A DNA stretch of 64,000 nucleotides, taken from positions 1,240,001-1,304,000 of the forward strand of contig NZ_CP080492.1 in NCBI RefSeq assembly GCF_019464495.1, given 5' to 3'. How positions within the stretch are numbered: position 1 is the first letter of the stretch; every line of letters starts with the position of its first letter. Below the pieces are notes generated by a model, which made no database searches, had not been told where the DNA came from, and saw only the letters and a list, made by a program, of their open reading frames with translations. Source of the stretch: Leucobacter luti (lineage in GTDB: Bacteria > Actinomycetota > Actinomycetes > Actinomycetales > Microbacteriaceae). The translations under genes were made by a program, and so were the position numbers. Below are positions 21,572 through 36,000 of the stretch, piece by piece.

Positions 21572-24193
21572 TCGGACTTCTCCTCCGCCTCCGCGGGACC
21601 GTCAGTGATCCCGGCTTCGGCGAGCAACTCGTCGACCTCGTCCTCGATCGAGATCTCTGCTGTTGTCGCAGCAGCGAGCTCGGCCTCCGTAGCTGCCGGA
21701 GCTGCTTCCGCTTCTACAGCCTCTGGCTCTGCAGCCGCTACGTTCTCAGACTCTGCAGCCGCTAGCTCACTCACGCTTGCAGCTTCTCCAGGCACATCCT
21801 CGGGTGCGGATTCCAGATCAGCTGCGGGGGCTTCTTCGACCTCCTCCGCAGGAGCCAATTCAGTCTCGAGAGCCTGGGCGGTGTCAGCCTCATCAGCCTC
21901 ATCAGCCTCATCAGCCTCATCAGCCTCAGATTCAGTGTCCGCGATGTCGTCCGAGTGCTCAGCAGTGTCCGGGCTGTAACCGGATTCCTGCTCGTACTCT
22001 TCCTCGATTTCGAAGACCTCAAGCTCGTCCTGTCCACCCGCGTGTTCGGCGAGGGCAGCGAACGCACGATCCGCGTGCTGGTTCCACTTGGCGGCCTCGG
22101 ACTCACGCCCCAGATCTTCAAGCACAGCCGCGTAGGCCGAGAACAGTGCGGGGCTCCAGGAGAACGCCTTATTCGGGTTCAGCTCGGGGATCTCAAGTTC
22201 GAAGAGCGCCTGCTGGGTCTGGCCCAGGTCAAGGCGGGCGCCGGACATGGCGATCGCCAAGTGCACACGCTGATCAGTATCGAGCGTCTTCGAGTCGACT
22301 TCAAGACCGGTCTCGATGGCCTTCTCCGGACGGCCGAGGCCGCGCTCGCAGTCGACCATGAGTGCAACGTGTCCGTCGAGTCCGCTGAGTCGCCGGTAGG
22401 TGCGCAGCTCACGCAGGGCGAGGGCAAAGTCGCCCGTACGGTATGCAGTGATCGCGAGCGTCTCGCGGGCAACCGGGATCCTGCCTGCGCGACGGCTTGC
22501 GGAAACGGCGTGCTGGTGTGCAAGCTCGGGATCGTCGTCGATGAGGAAGGCGACCATCGCCAGGTGTCGCGACACGCGCTCCTGGACCTCGGGCTGCAGC
22601 GTCTTCAGCTCATTGCGAGCCGAGGGGTGCAGATCGCGCGGATCAACCTCGTCCGGGATGATCGGGTCGTCGTGCTCAGCACGGACGGGACGCAGTTCGT
22701 GCTGCAGGCGCTCAGCTTCCGTAAATTCACGGTCGCTTCCGCCGCGGTCACTCCGCCCGCCGCCACGGGTACCGCCACGGCCGTAGCTCTGGCCACCCTC
22801 ACGGTTGCCACTCTCGCGACGGTCGCCGCCTCGATCGCCTCGATCATCGCGACGAGCAGGGCGTGAATCTCCCCGATCGTCACGACGCTGTGGACGCGAT
22901 TCTCCCTGATGATCCCGGTTGCCGTACGACGGCTTCCCGCCACGGTCATCGCGCTGGGGACGACGGTCATCGCCGCCACGGTATCCACCGCGGTCGCCAC
23001 CACGATCGTCACGATTGCCGTAGGAGGGCCTGCCGCCGCGGTCGTCGCGGTTGCCGTACGACGGCTTCCCACCACGGTCATCACGCTGCGGACGACGGTC
23101 ATCGCCGCCACGGAATCCACCGCGGTCACCACCACGATCGTCACGGTTGCCATAGGAAGGCTTCCCACCGCGGTCGTCGCGGTTGCCGCCGAAGGACGGC
23201 CGGCCTCCACGATCATCGCGGTTGCCGTACGACGGCCTCCCACCACGGTCGTCACGCTGCGGACGACGGTCATCGCCACCACGGAATCCACCGCGGTCAC
23301 CACCACGATCGTCACGGTTGCCATAGGACGGCTTCCCGCCACGGTCGTCACGGTTCCCATACGACGGCCGACCGCCACGGTCGTCGCGGTTGCCGTAAGA
23401 CGGCCTCCCACCGCGGTCGTCACGCTGCGGACGACGGTCATCGCCACCACGGTATCCACCGCGCTCGCCACCCCGCTCGTCACGGTTGCCGTAAGACGGC
23501 CCCCACCACGGTCGTCACGCTGCGGACGACGATCATCGCCACCACGGTATCCACCGCGCTCGCCACCCCGATCGTCACGGTTGCCGTACGACGGCTTCCC
23601 ACCGCGGTCGTCGCGCTGCGGACGACGGTCATCGCCACCACGGTATCCACCGCGGTCGCCACCACGATCGTCACGGTTGCCGTACGACGGCTTCCCACCG
23701 CGGTCGTCGCGCTGGGGACGACGGTCATCGCCGCCGCGGTATCCACCGCGGTCGCCACCCCGGTCATCACGGTTGCCGCCGAAGGACGGCCGGCCGCCAC
23801 GATCGTCGCGCTGGGGACGACGGTCATCGCCGCCGCGGTATCCACCGCGCTCGCCACCACGGTCGTCACGGTTGCCGTAAGGCGGCTTCCCACCGCGGTC
23901 GTCGCGCTGCGGACGACGGTCATCGCCACCACGGAACGGCGGGCGTCCACCACGGTCGTCCCGTCCACTCTGAGCAGGGCGGCGGTCTCCACCGTCGTTC
24001 CCGCGGTAGCCGCTCTCGCGGCGGTCAGGTCCCCGTCACGGCGCTGCTGCGGCCGTCCGGAGTCGGAGCGTCCGGAGCGGTCGTCCTGGCGTCCACGCGG
24101 GCCATCAGTGCGGTCCCCGCGGTACGGTGAACCCTCACGGCGCTTGCTGGGGGCGCCGTCGTCCGGGCGCTCTCGTCGATCCCGATCGTTCAT
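21568..24193 (-). pseudogene. RGG-repeat plus TPR-like protein, two one-base frameshifts
   Basis: When two missing bases are restored (near 24029, CCC read as CC; and at 23500-23504, a G run of 6 read as 5), one frame of about 875 residues runs through. It has three parts. The N-terminus is basic (NDRDRRERPDDGAPSKRR). About 370 residues of Arg/Gly/Asp repeats follow, with units like GGDDRRPQRDDRGGKPSYGN. The C-terminal domain (DEVDPRDLHPSARNELKTL, then TPR-like helices ALALRELRTYRRL, AIETGLEVD) ends in an acidic Ala/Glu/Asp tail. RGG repeats suggest RNA binding. Homologues in relatives carry varied names; function is unknown. The C-terminal piece alone can start at GTG 22575. Confidence 0.8.
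22905..24000 (-). repeat. in-frame ~96-nt coding repeats (RGG/DDRRPQ units)
   Basis: Units of about 96 nt recur through the repeat domain. The string encoding GDDRRPQ appears nine times (for example near 22967, 23100, 23271, 23438, 23531, 23630, 23726, 23822 and 23921). Between copies the spacing varies by partial units such as SYGNRDDRGG and PSFGGNRDD. Substitutions are largely synonymous or R/K, Y/F swaps, which argues for selection on the protein. Confidence 0.85.
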
Positions 24194-24245
24194 AATGGTG
24201 CCTCCAGCTGCGCGCTATTGAGATAAAAAATGTCGTGAAATGAGT

Positions 24246-24299
24246 CGAGGGTCGCATCCAAGGATAACCATCACTGGTTGTCCCTGGATACGACCCTCG
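24246..24299 (-). terminator. rrn operon terminator
   Basis: A long hairpin is built from CGAGGGTCG (24246-24254) against CGACCCTCG (24291-24299). ATCCA/TGGAT, GGA/TCC and AACCA/TGGTT pairs continue inward. It lies just beyond the 5S 3' end and is followed on the minus strand by a T-rich run at 24224-24235. Confidence 0.8.
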
Positions 24300-24308
24300 A
24301 TAAAAGGT

Positions 24309-24427
24309 GTCCGGCGGTGTCCTACTCTCCCACACCCTCCCGAGTGCAGTACCATCGGCGCAGTCAGTCTTAGCTTCCGGGTTCGGAATGTGACCGGGCG
24401 TTTCCCTGACGCTATAGCCGCCGTAAC
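24309..24427 (-). rRNA. rrf: 5S ribosomal RNA
   Basis: The minus strand reads GTTACGGCGGCTATAGCG at its 5' end, then the conserved CCGAACCCGGAAGCTAAG loop, GATGGTACTGCA, and ends GGACACCGCCGGAC. About 119 nt; ends are accurate to a few bases. It is the last gene of the rRNA operon. Confidence 0.95.
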
Positions 24428-24577
24428 TCTATCAACTTGTCAACCACACCACCCCCACGAACGGTTCAACCGCCCATCAGGGAAAGTGTGTGGCCGCCCG
24501 TTGGGAACCACAAAGTGGACGCGAATACATCGTTACTGAAGAACTCATGCCCCCACACAATAGTGGGGATGAAATCA

Positions 24578-29640
<5,063 letters not shown>

Positions 29641-29900
29641 ATTACATGCCCACAAGCAGCGGAATAAGCCACCCATGAACGAGTTCAACCTGACAAAACG
29701 AACATCATTACTGACGTTCATATAATTTGTCCAAAAGGAATCGCCATCAACCAAGAAAACTTGGCGACGGGATAAAATTGGCACTTGACAATAAAGTGCA
29801 CACTATTGAGTTCTCAAAGACCAGACACCACCCGTCAGAACCCTCACGGCCCTTCCGAACGGCAACCTGTCTAGCTTAGCACAAGAAACTTGCGCTGCTC
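29641..29900 (-). promoter_or_regulatory. rrn leader with antitermination-type element
   Basis: Upstream of 16S the minus strand carries GGTCTTTGAGAACTCAATAG (29801-29820), the boxA-like leader element typical of actinobacterial rrn operons. A GCACTT/AAGTGC hairpin (near 29781-29799) follows it and fits an RNase III-type processing stem. The promoters should lie about 29880-29960, but I cannot pick one confidently. Confidence 0.65.
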
Positions 29901-29969
29901 GCATTCCTATAAGCCGGACCGCTCAGCTTCTGCCTCGCTGCCCGGCTCCGTTGCGGTGACAAGGGAATA

Positions 29970-30170
29970 GATTACGTGGATCCACCCCCACCCGCAAACC
30001 ACACCCACATCTCGGGCGCGCCCCCGCATAAAACCGCCACTTTTCACAAACCACCCACACCACACCACCCACCCCACACCCACCACCCACACCCCAAAAC
30101 CCACCAAAACACCCCCCACACCCCCACATCCCGGGCGCGCCCACACCCCACAGACCCACACACAACGCAG
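29970..30170. repeat. C/A-only low-complexity tract upstream of rrn
   Basis: For about 200 nt the plus strand is almost entirely C and A (CCACCC, CACACC, AAACC blocks), interrupted by two GGGCGCGCCC-like islands (near 30017 and 30131). No coding frame is credible. It lies in the gene-free stretch 29901-30355, between the rrn leader and a cyclase gene reading the same way. From 30183 on, several ACCGGGCAG-type 9-mers follow. Confidence 0.75.
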
Positions 30171-30355
30171 GAGAGGGCAGGAGACCGGGCAGCGACGGGC
30201 AGAACCGGGCAGTGCCGCACAGAGCAACATCGAACCGGGCAGAACAGATCAGGACCGGGCCGCGCCTGGCAGCGCTAGATCCGCCCTGGGCCCGAAGCGC
30301 ACTCCTCGCGCCCACCGCTGCACGTTCTCAGCGTCCCCGGAGCAGATGCCCGACT

Positions 30356-30997
30356 TCACACTCGGGCAACCGCGCGGATCGGCGCACCGTCTCCGCCGTG
30401 CAGGGCGAGCGGCAGGAGTGAGAGCTCCGCTGACCCCGCGATTTGCGAAAGCCCGCGCAGGTTCTCCACGATTACGCCGCTGCCACCCAACCAGAACTCG
30501 TGCACCGGGAGCTCGCTGTGCTCGGACAGATCCGCTGTGGGATCTGGGCTCAGCGCGTCGACCCCAAGCACTCGGGCGCCTCGGGCCCACAGGTGTTCGG
30601 CGAGCTCGAGCGCGAGATACGGGTGCCGCAGCATCTCCGCACTGCCGAAGTGTCGATCCCACCCGGTCTGCACGCAGACGATTCGGGGAAGTGTCTCGGG
30701 CAGCGTGTCATCGAGCGCAGCAGCATCGATACGCTGCGCAGCCACGGCGTCCGAAACCCGCAGGATCGCGGCTGGGCCGATGAGCCACTCGAGTGGAATC
30801 TGATCTACGGTGCGCCCACCCGCGATCACGTGCGACGGCGCGTCGAGGTGCGTGCCTGTGTGAGAGCCGAAATCAAGCCTGGCGACGGCCACCCCGTCGT
30901 GCTCCACCGAGAGGGCCGGACGGATCGAGGCTCGCGGGTCCCCCGGGTACACGGCCATGCCGTCCGAGATCGGCTGGCTCAAATCGATGATCTGCAT
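30356..30997 (-). CDS. cyclase family (kynurenine formamidase-like) metal hydrolase
   Basis: The 213-residue protein of the cyclase/KynB superfamily hydrolyses amide or similar bonds with bound metal. The signature DFGSHTGTHLDAPSHVIAGG (residues about 43-62) supplies the HxGTHxDxPxH metal ligands. ISDGMAVYPGDP at the N-terminus and GVDALSPDP later are also typical. No other kynurenine-pathway gene is near, so the natural substrate is open. Stop at 30356 is followed by the long gene-free region before rrn. Confidence 0.85.
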   Translation of the reverse strand: MQIIDLSQPISDGMAVYPGDPRASIRPALSVEHDGVAVARLDFGSHTGTHLDAPSHVIAGGRTVDQIPLEWLIGPAAILRVSDAVAAQRIDAAALDDTLPETLPRIVCVQTGWDRHFGSAEMLRHPYLALELAEHLWARGARVLGVDALSPDPTADLSEHSELPVHEFWLGGSGVIVENLRGLSQIAGSAELSLLPLALHGGDGAPIRAVARV

Positions 30998-31161
30998 GGC
31001 CTCACGCTAGCCCGCTGCTGTCCCCGTTGCCAGCGCAGTGAACGTGCAGCCCCGCTCTTGTAGCGAGGGTCCGAAGCCCCCCGCACGGCCGAGCTCGCAG
31101 CTATCCGCCCACGCGCAGCGCGGACGTCGCCTCGGCGCCAGCACGCAGGTGCCCGGTTGGC

Positions 31162-31212
31162 TCGGCGTCCCGCGCGTCTCGGCGTCCCGCGCGTCTCGGC
31201 GTCCCGCGCGTC
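31162..31212. repeat. three tandem 17-bp repeats
   Basis: CTCGGCGTCCCGCGCGT is repeated three times without gap (31162, 31179, 31196) and followed by a diverged copy. It lies in the 315-nt gene-free interval 30998-31312. Apart from this and the terminator hairpin at 31265-31303 I see nothing in that interval beyond the promoter region of the cyclase gene. Confidence 0.85.
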
Positions 31213-31264
31213 TCGGAGTCCGAGCCGTTTCACCCCGCGCAGGGTGGTGCGTGGCGGAAACACA

Positions 31265-31303
31265 CAGGTGGTGGTGACGAGGCATTCCCGTCACCACCAC
31301 CTG
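31265..31303 (-). terminator. terminator of the agmatinase gene
   Basis: CAGGTGGTGGTGACG (31265-31279) pairs perfectly over 15 bp with CGTCACCACCACCTG (31289-31303) around a 9-nt loop. It lies 10 nt after the ureohydrolase stop. Confidence 0.85.
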
Positions 31304-31312
31304 AATGTGAAA

Positions 31313-32260
31313 CTAGTCGCGCGCTGCCATTGCCGAGACGAGCTCGTACACGACGTGGCTCGCGGCAACAGCGGTGATCTGTGCGTGGTCGTATGCAGGT
31401 GCGACCTCGACGACGTCAGCGCCAACGATGTGCAGATCTGCGAGCCCGCGGATGAGGCGCAGCATCTCTCGGCTCGTGAGGCCACCGGCCTCGGGCGTTC
31501 CGGTGCCCGGGGCATGAGCCGGATCGAGCACATCGATGTCGATGGAGATGTAGAGCGGCTTGTCGCCGACGCGCGCACGGATCTTCTCGAGCGCGGCGGG
31601 AATTCCGTGCTCCTCGATGAACTCAGAGGTCACGATCTGGAAGCCGAGCATTGCGTCGTCTTCGAGATCCTGCTTGCCGTAGAGCGGCCCACGGGTGCCG
31701 CCGTGCATGCTGGCGGTGAGGTCGATGAGGCCTTCTTCCGACGCGCGGCGGAATGGTGTGCCGTGCGTGGTGGGCGCGCCGAAGTAGGTGTCCCAGGTGT
31801 CGAGGTGAGCATCGAAGTGGAGCACCGCGACGGGGCCGTGCTTCTTGTTGATGGCGCGCAGCAGCGGAAGGGCGATGGTGTGGTCGCCGCCTACGGTGAC
31901 AATCTTGTCGACTCGTTCTCCAAGCTCGGTCGCCGCATCCTCAACCTGCTGAACAGCTTCGTCCAGGTTGAAGGGGTTCGCCACGATATCGCCGGCGTCA
32001 ACCACCTGCTTGACGGAGAAGGGAGAGACATCCTGCGCGGGGTTGTAGGGGCGCAGGAGGCGCGAGGCTTCGCGCACGTGCGAGGGGCCGAAGCGCGCAC
32101 CGGGTCGGAAGCTCACGCCAGTGTCGAACGGCACGCCGACGATCGCGATGTCTGCTTCGGGCACGTCTTCGATACGAGGCAGCTTGGCGAACGTGGCGAT
32201 GCCTGCGTAGCGAGGGGTCTTGCTCGCGTCGACGGGCCCCTGGGGGGTGTGTGCAGTCAC
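31313..32260 (-). CDS. speB: agmatinase / guanidino-ureohydrolase
   Basis: Splits urea from agmatine or a related guanidino compound using a dimanganese centre. The 315-residue protein has all ureohydrolase metal motifs: [21 protein letters not shown] and [19 protein letters not shown], plus [15 protein letters not shown] near the N-terminus as in agmatinases. A guanidinobutyrase or guanidinopropionase role is equally possible. It is divergent from a PuuR-like regulator, which suggests induction by a polyamine-like compound. Confidence 0.9.
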   Translation of the reverse strand: MTAHTPQGPVDASKTPRYAGIATFAKLPRIEDVPEADIAIVGVPFDTGVSFRPGARFGPSHVREASRLLRPYNPAQDVSPFSVKQVVDAGDIVANPFNLDEAVQQVEDAATELGERVDKIVTVGGDHTIALPLLRAINKKHGPVAVLHFDAHLDTWDTYFGAPTTHGTPFRRASEEGLIDLTASMHGGTRGPLYGKQDLEDDAMLGFQIVTSEFIEEHGIPAALEKIRARVGDKPLYISIDIDVLDPAHAPGTGTPEAGGLTSREMLRLIRGLADLHIVGADVVEVAPAYDHAQITAVAASHVVYELVSAMAARD

Positions 32261-32311
32261 AGCGGTCCTTTCGGGTCAGCTCTCAAAATGTTTTCTAAGA
32301 GTAAACTTGTG

Positions 32312-32328
32312 AGTTCTACCAGAGAACT
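32312..32328. promoter_or_regulatory. putative operator between agmatinase and regulator
   Basis: AGTTCT (32312-32317) and AGAACT (32323-32328) form a perfect inverted repeat with a 5-nt spacer. A GTAAA/TTTAC pair flanks it, inside an AT-rich divergent promoter region (32261-32426). It is the obvious candidate site for the adjoining XRE-cupin regulator. Confidence 0.55.
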
Positions 32329-32426
32329 TTACTTCACTATATGCTGGACCCGCGATGCGGTCAACGCGGGAAGCGCAGCTCCAGCCGGGTGGCAGCCCCC
32401 AGCCACTACCTCAGAAAGGTGAGACA

Positions 32427-33008
32427 GTGCGAGCGATCCATCTCAGTGCAGGCGACGATCCCGTTCGGATCGGGGCGAAGCTCCGCTCCTCGCGCGTGGC
32501 CCAGGGCCTCACCCTCGAGCAACTCGCGCAGGCAGCCGGGCTCACTAAAGGGTTCCTGAGCCGGATCGAGCGCGACGATACGATGCCGAGCGTTCCGACG
32601 CTCGTGCAGATCTGCCACGCCCTGTCACTTCCCGTCGGTGCCCTGTTCGAAGAACCCGACGTCCAGCATGTGGCGCTTGTGGACGCTCCCCGCATCAACA
32701 TGGGCGGGATCGAGGCTGACGAGCGACTGGTCACCCCGCGCTCCGAAGAACGGATGCAAGTCCTGCGCTCCTCAGTTGGCCCGCACGGCTCGGGCGGAGA
32801 CGCGCTGTACACCGTGAGCTGCGCGGTGGAATCTCTGCACGTGATCTCCGGCGAGGTCACCGTCCGGTTCTCGGGCCGGGATACTCAGCTGGCCGCTGGC
32901 GATACGCTCACCTTCCCCGGGCTCACCCCGCACACGTGGGTTGCCGGGGCTGCCGGCGCCGAGATGGTGTGGATTCTCGTGCCGGCAGCCTGGAGCGGAT
33001 CGAGCTAG
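32427..33008 (+). CDS. XRE-cupin transcriptional regulator (PuuR-like)
   Basis: The 193-residue regulator has an XRE helix-turn-helix (GAKLRSSRVAQGLTLEQLAQ, then AGLTKGFLSRIERDDTMPSV, residues 12-55). A C-terminal cupin barrel (SLHVISGEVTVRFSG, AAGDTLTFPGLTPH, residues 120-175) follows, the layout of PuuR-type sensors of polyamines and amino acids. Start is GTG 32427, with AGAAAGG about 8 nt upstream. It is divergent from the ureohydrolase and converges on the alcohol dehydrogenase (4-nt overlap). Confidence 0.88.
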   Translation: MRAIHLSAGDDPVRIGAKLRSSRVAQGLTLEQLAQAAGLTKGFLSRIERDDTMPSVPTLVQICHALSLPVGALFEEPDVQHVALVDAPRINMGGIEADERLVTPRSEERMQVLRSSVGPHGSGGDALYTVSCAVESLHVISGEVTVRFSGRDTQLAAGDTLTFPGLTPHTWVAGAAGAEMVWILVPAAWSGSS

Positions 33009-34140
33009 CTCGCCGCTCCCGCGGTGTCACCCTCGTCAAACACGATCACGGTGCGTGTGCGCTCGCTGCGGCGCATGGCATCGAACGCCTCGTTCACCTC
33101 TTCGAGGGGCACACGCGTACTGATGAGATCGTCGAGCGGGAGTTCACCCGCGAGGTAGGCCTGCGCCACCCGCGGGAAATCCCGGGCCGGCACCAGGCCA
33201 CCGTAGTTCGAGCCGATCAGCGTTTTGCCGTCGTAGGCGAGCTGCAGCCCGTCGATCCGGAGCTCCTGACCCTCCGGAGGCAGACCGACAAACACCGCGC
33301 GCCCACCGGGTCGGATCAGATCAGGCAGCTGCTCCATCGTTGCGACACGACCGATTGCCTCAAACGCCGCGTCTGCTCCCCCGCCGGTCAATTCTGCGAC
33401 GCGCTCGGCGAGATCCGCGCCCCCGATCAGGCCGTGTGTCGCACCGGCGCGCTTCGCTTCAGCGAGCTTCGCTTCAGACACGTCCACCGCGATGATCGGA
33501 GAGGCTCCCGCGAGCCGCAACGAGGAGATGATCGACATTCCGACCCCACCAGCGCCGACGACCACGGCGGACTCCCCTGCGACCACGCGCGCATTGTTCA
33601 CCACGGCGCCGTACCCCGTCCCGACCGAGCAGCCGATGAGGCTCGCCACATCAAACGGCACGCGGGGATCAACACGAATCGCCGCAAAGTCTGGCACGAC
33701 GATGCGCTCGCTCATCGCGCCGACCGCAAGGTACGGCCAGGCGGCTGCTCCATCTGCGGTGTGCCACCGGGTGGTGCCATCGGGCAGCTGCGAGTCGTTG
33801 GAGCGCACGCGCGTGCAGGCCCAGGGCTTGCCCCCGTACACTCGGCGCACCGCTGGCAGGCTTGGTGCCAGGCGATGATCACGTGATCGCCCACTGCGAG
33901 CTCACGCACGCCCGCGCCGATCGCCTCGACCACTCCGGCGGCCTCGTGCCCCATGACCGCGGGAAGCGGCACCTGCCACTCGCCATCGATCACGTGCCGA
34001 TCAGAGCCGCACACTCCGGCAGCGCGCACCCGCACGCGGACCTCGCCATGCTCGGGATCAGCCAGTTGCAGCTGCTCGATCCCGAGGCGATCCCCGTTGT
34101 CCCCGCGGTAGACCGCCGCGCGCACCTCGATCGTTGCCAT
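33005..34140 (-). pseudogene. zinc-dependent alcohol dehydrogenase, one-base frameshift
   Basis: This medium-chain NAD-dependent dehydrogenase splits into two frames at a C run (33831-33835). Restoring one base (G run 6 read as 5) yields a 378-residue protein of family length. Catalytic zinc ligands are visible in RAAGVCGSDRHV and GHEAAGVVEAIGAG, the structural-zinc lobe in ACQRCAECTGGKPWAC, and the NAD fold in GESAVVVGAGGVGMSII. It starts at ATG 34140 with GGAAGG upstream, 5 nt after the NCS1 permease stop. It probably oxidises an alcohol or aldehyde derived from the imported substrate. Confidence 0.88.
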
Positions 34141-34145
34141 GCTGG

Positions 34146-35612
34146 TTACTTCCTTCCGGCGGCCGCGAAGAGGTCGGTTCCGCCGTACGCACCGCGGCCG
34201 CGGCGCACGTAGAGCAGGGTGCTCAAGATCAGGTAGCTGATCATCGCGATCAGCACCGCTGGCAGCGTGGCCGTTCCAAAGCGGAAGAACTCCTGAGTCT
34301 CGAGCGTGATCGGGTTGTACACCCAGAGGTAGAACGCCGAAGCGATTGCCACCGAGACCAGGGCGGCGATGTTGACGCCGCCCGTGAAGCGGAGCGGATC
34401 GCTCGGACCGGATGCGTAGAGCGCGCGCAGCGGGACGACCTGGCGTCGCAGGATGAAGTAGTCGGCGATGATCACACCGCACAGGGCAGCGATAAAGGCC
34501 CCGCTGATCACCACGAAGGTCATGAATTGCTCGTACATGAAGCCGGGGAAGAAGCTCAGGATCGCCGGTAGCGCGAGGAACGCGGCGCAGAGCGCTGGCC
34601 AGCGCAGCCGCGACAGCGCCTTGCCACTCGACTGCTTCACAGCAAGCACCGTGGAGTAGGCGATGGAGGCCATGCTGGTGACGTTGGCGAACCCCACGAA
34701 GAGCAGCGTCAGGACTCCCAGGATCGGGCCACCAAGTGGCACCATCCAGGATGTGGGATCGGCCTGGCCGAACAGCAGTCCGGCAGCCATCCCGACGAGC
34801 TGCGCCACCACGGTGCCGACAAGAATTCCGGCGTACGCCGGCCACACCGCGGCACGCGGGCCACGGGTCAGCCGCGACAGCGTGCCCATCACGGGCCACC
34901 ACGACAACCCCGCGCCGAGATTGAATTCGACGGCCATCATGAAGTTGAGCTGCTCGTCCGCGAACGGAGCGATGGGTTCAGCGGCCAGCAGGTCGCTCCA
35001 CTCGTAGTTCGACATCAGCAGCACCATCATGAGGGCGACGACCACCAGCAGGCCAGGTGCGACGAAGCGGTTGAGCTTGCTGATCGTCACCGGTCCACGG
35101 GAGAGGATGATCCAACCGACGAAGATCGCGGCGAGCGAGAACACGGTGACCAGCGGCCCGAACTGATCGAATTCGGTCCCAAAAGCCTGGTTCGAAATCT
35201 CGCTAAACGCACGGCCGAACATCACGCCGAGCAGCGACGTCCACCCCATCTCAGTCAGCAACACGACGACGAACACGACGATTCCGACGCCCACGATGCC
35301 AAACACCGACTTGAGGGCGCGGTACTGCTCGACGCCAAGCCGCTGGCTCAGCACGACGCTGCCGAGCACCATGATCGCGAGCCCGATGCTGTTGCCGATC
35401 AGCATTGCGGCGATGCCATCGGTGAAGCCGACGAGGAGCACCGTTGAACCACCGGTGAGGAAGGCCCAGGTCGCGATCGCGAGGCTCAGCGTCACCCAGC
35501 TGAAGTCGCCTGCGCTCCAGCTCCGCTCCTGCTTCAGCAGCGGCAGCGAACCGTAGGTCGCTTCCTGCGAGACCTCGGCGTCGACACCGGCCCGCTTCGT
35601 CTCGGCGCTCAC
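34146..35612 (-). CDS. NCS1 family nucleobase/cation permease
   Basis: The 488-residue transporter has about 12 hydrophobic helices of the NCS1 (cytosine, uracil, allantoin, hydantoin, thiamine) family. Visible blocks are SWVTLSLAIATWAFLTGG, NRFVAPGLLVVVALMMVLL, GAGLSWWPVMGTLSRL and CGVIIADYFILRR. The start is GTG 35612, overlapping the stop of the small upstream gene (GTGA), so the two are coupled. Neighbouring dehydrogenase and ureohydrolase suggest a nitrogen-containing substrate, but the specificity is unknown. Confidence 0.9.
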   Translation of the reverse strand: MSAETKRAGVDAEVSQEATYGSLPLLKQERSWSAGDFSWVTLSLAIATWAFLTGGSTVLLVGFTDGIAAMLIGNSIGLAIMVLGSVVLSQRLGVEQYRALKSVFGIVGVGIVVFVVVLLTEMGWTSLLGVMFGRAFSEISNQAFGTEFDQFGPLVTVFSLAAIFVGWIILSRGPVTISKLNRFVAPGLLVVVALMMVLLMSNYEWSDLLAAEPIAPFADEQLNFMMAVEFNLGAGLSWWPVMGTLSRLTRGPRAAVWPAYAGILVGTVVAQLVGMAAGLLFGQADPTSWMVPLGGPILGVLTLLFVGFANVTSMASIAYSTVLAVKQSSGKALSRLRWPALCAAFLALPAILSFFPGFMYEQFMTFVVISGAFIAALCGVIIADYFILRRQVVPLRALYASGPSDPLRFTGGVNIAALVSVAIASAFYLWVYNPITLETQEFFRFGTATLPAVLIAMISYLILSTLLYVRRGRGAYGGTDLFAAAGRK

Positions 35613-35779
35613 AGCGCGACTCCGAGAGCAGAGAGGACGACGATTCCGGCGGCGACCGCCAGGAAAACCGCGAGGCTGCGGCCGCTCAGTGCTGCGTGCA
35701 CCGGATCGTCCAATTCCTCGGCCTCGATGACGGCAAGGCGCCGTTCAAGTTCCTGTTCAAGCTGTGTTCCTTCAGACAT
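35609..35779 (-). CDS. small single-span membrane protein coupled to NCS1 permease
   Basis: The 56-residue protein has an acidic helix (EGTQLEQELERRLAVIEAEE) followed by one TM segment (LAVFLAVAAGIVVLSALGVA) at the C-terminus. ATG 35779 has GAGGAGG 10 nt upstream, and its stop overlaps the permease start. The arrangement resembles small accessory subunits of secondary transporters. No family is recognised. Confidence 0.75.
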   Translation of the reverse strand: MSEGTQLEQELERRLAVIEAEELDDPVHAALSGRSLAVFLAVAAGIVVLSALGVAL

Positions 35780-35825
35780 CTGGGTCTGACCTCCTCGTGA
35801 GTCCCGCGTCACTACGGTGTAATCC

Positions 35826-35893
35826 GTGCAAGCCTAAGCAGACTTGCACTTCGATACAAACGCTTGAGCAGGCAGAAAGCGCACATTCTGCGC
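35826..35893. promoter_or_regulatory. inverted repeats in divergent permease/Lrp promoter region
   Basis: GTGCAAG (35826-35832) is mirrored by CTTGCAC (35843-35849), and GCGCA (35879-35883) by TGCGC (35889-35893). A third pair, TTTCACC/GGTGA, follows near 35928. They sit in the 221-nt gap between the two divergent transcription units and are plausible sites for the Lrp-type regulator. Confidence 0.5.
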
Positions 35894-36000
35894 AAATAGA
35901 CACAGGCAGCACAAAAGCAGAACTTTCACCCCGATATTGGTGAGAAATGGTGCAAAATGGCACGAGACGTTCTCACCGTCCTGAGCCCCGAGGAGGCGTG

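Noticed and set aside
22905..24000. CRISPR-like appearance of regular direct repeats
   Set aside because: Unit is about 96 nt, coding, with no unique spacers and no cas genes nearby.
22863..24221. 452-codon plus-strand frame in the repeat region, rich in His/Arg and Thr/Val
   Set aside because: It is the reverse strand of the RGG coding repeats; the minus-strand frame gives recognisable RGG units and joins smoothly to the TPR-like domain.
29880..29960. rrn promoter boxes
   Set aside because: Several TATAGG- and TTGTCA-like hexamers occur on the minus strand, but none has proper 16-18 nt spacing, so I did not call one.
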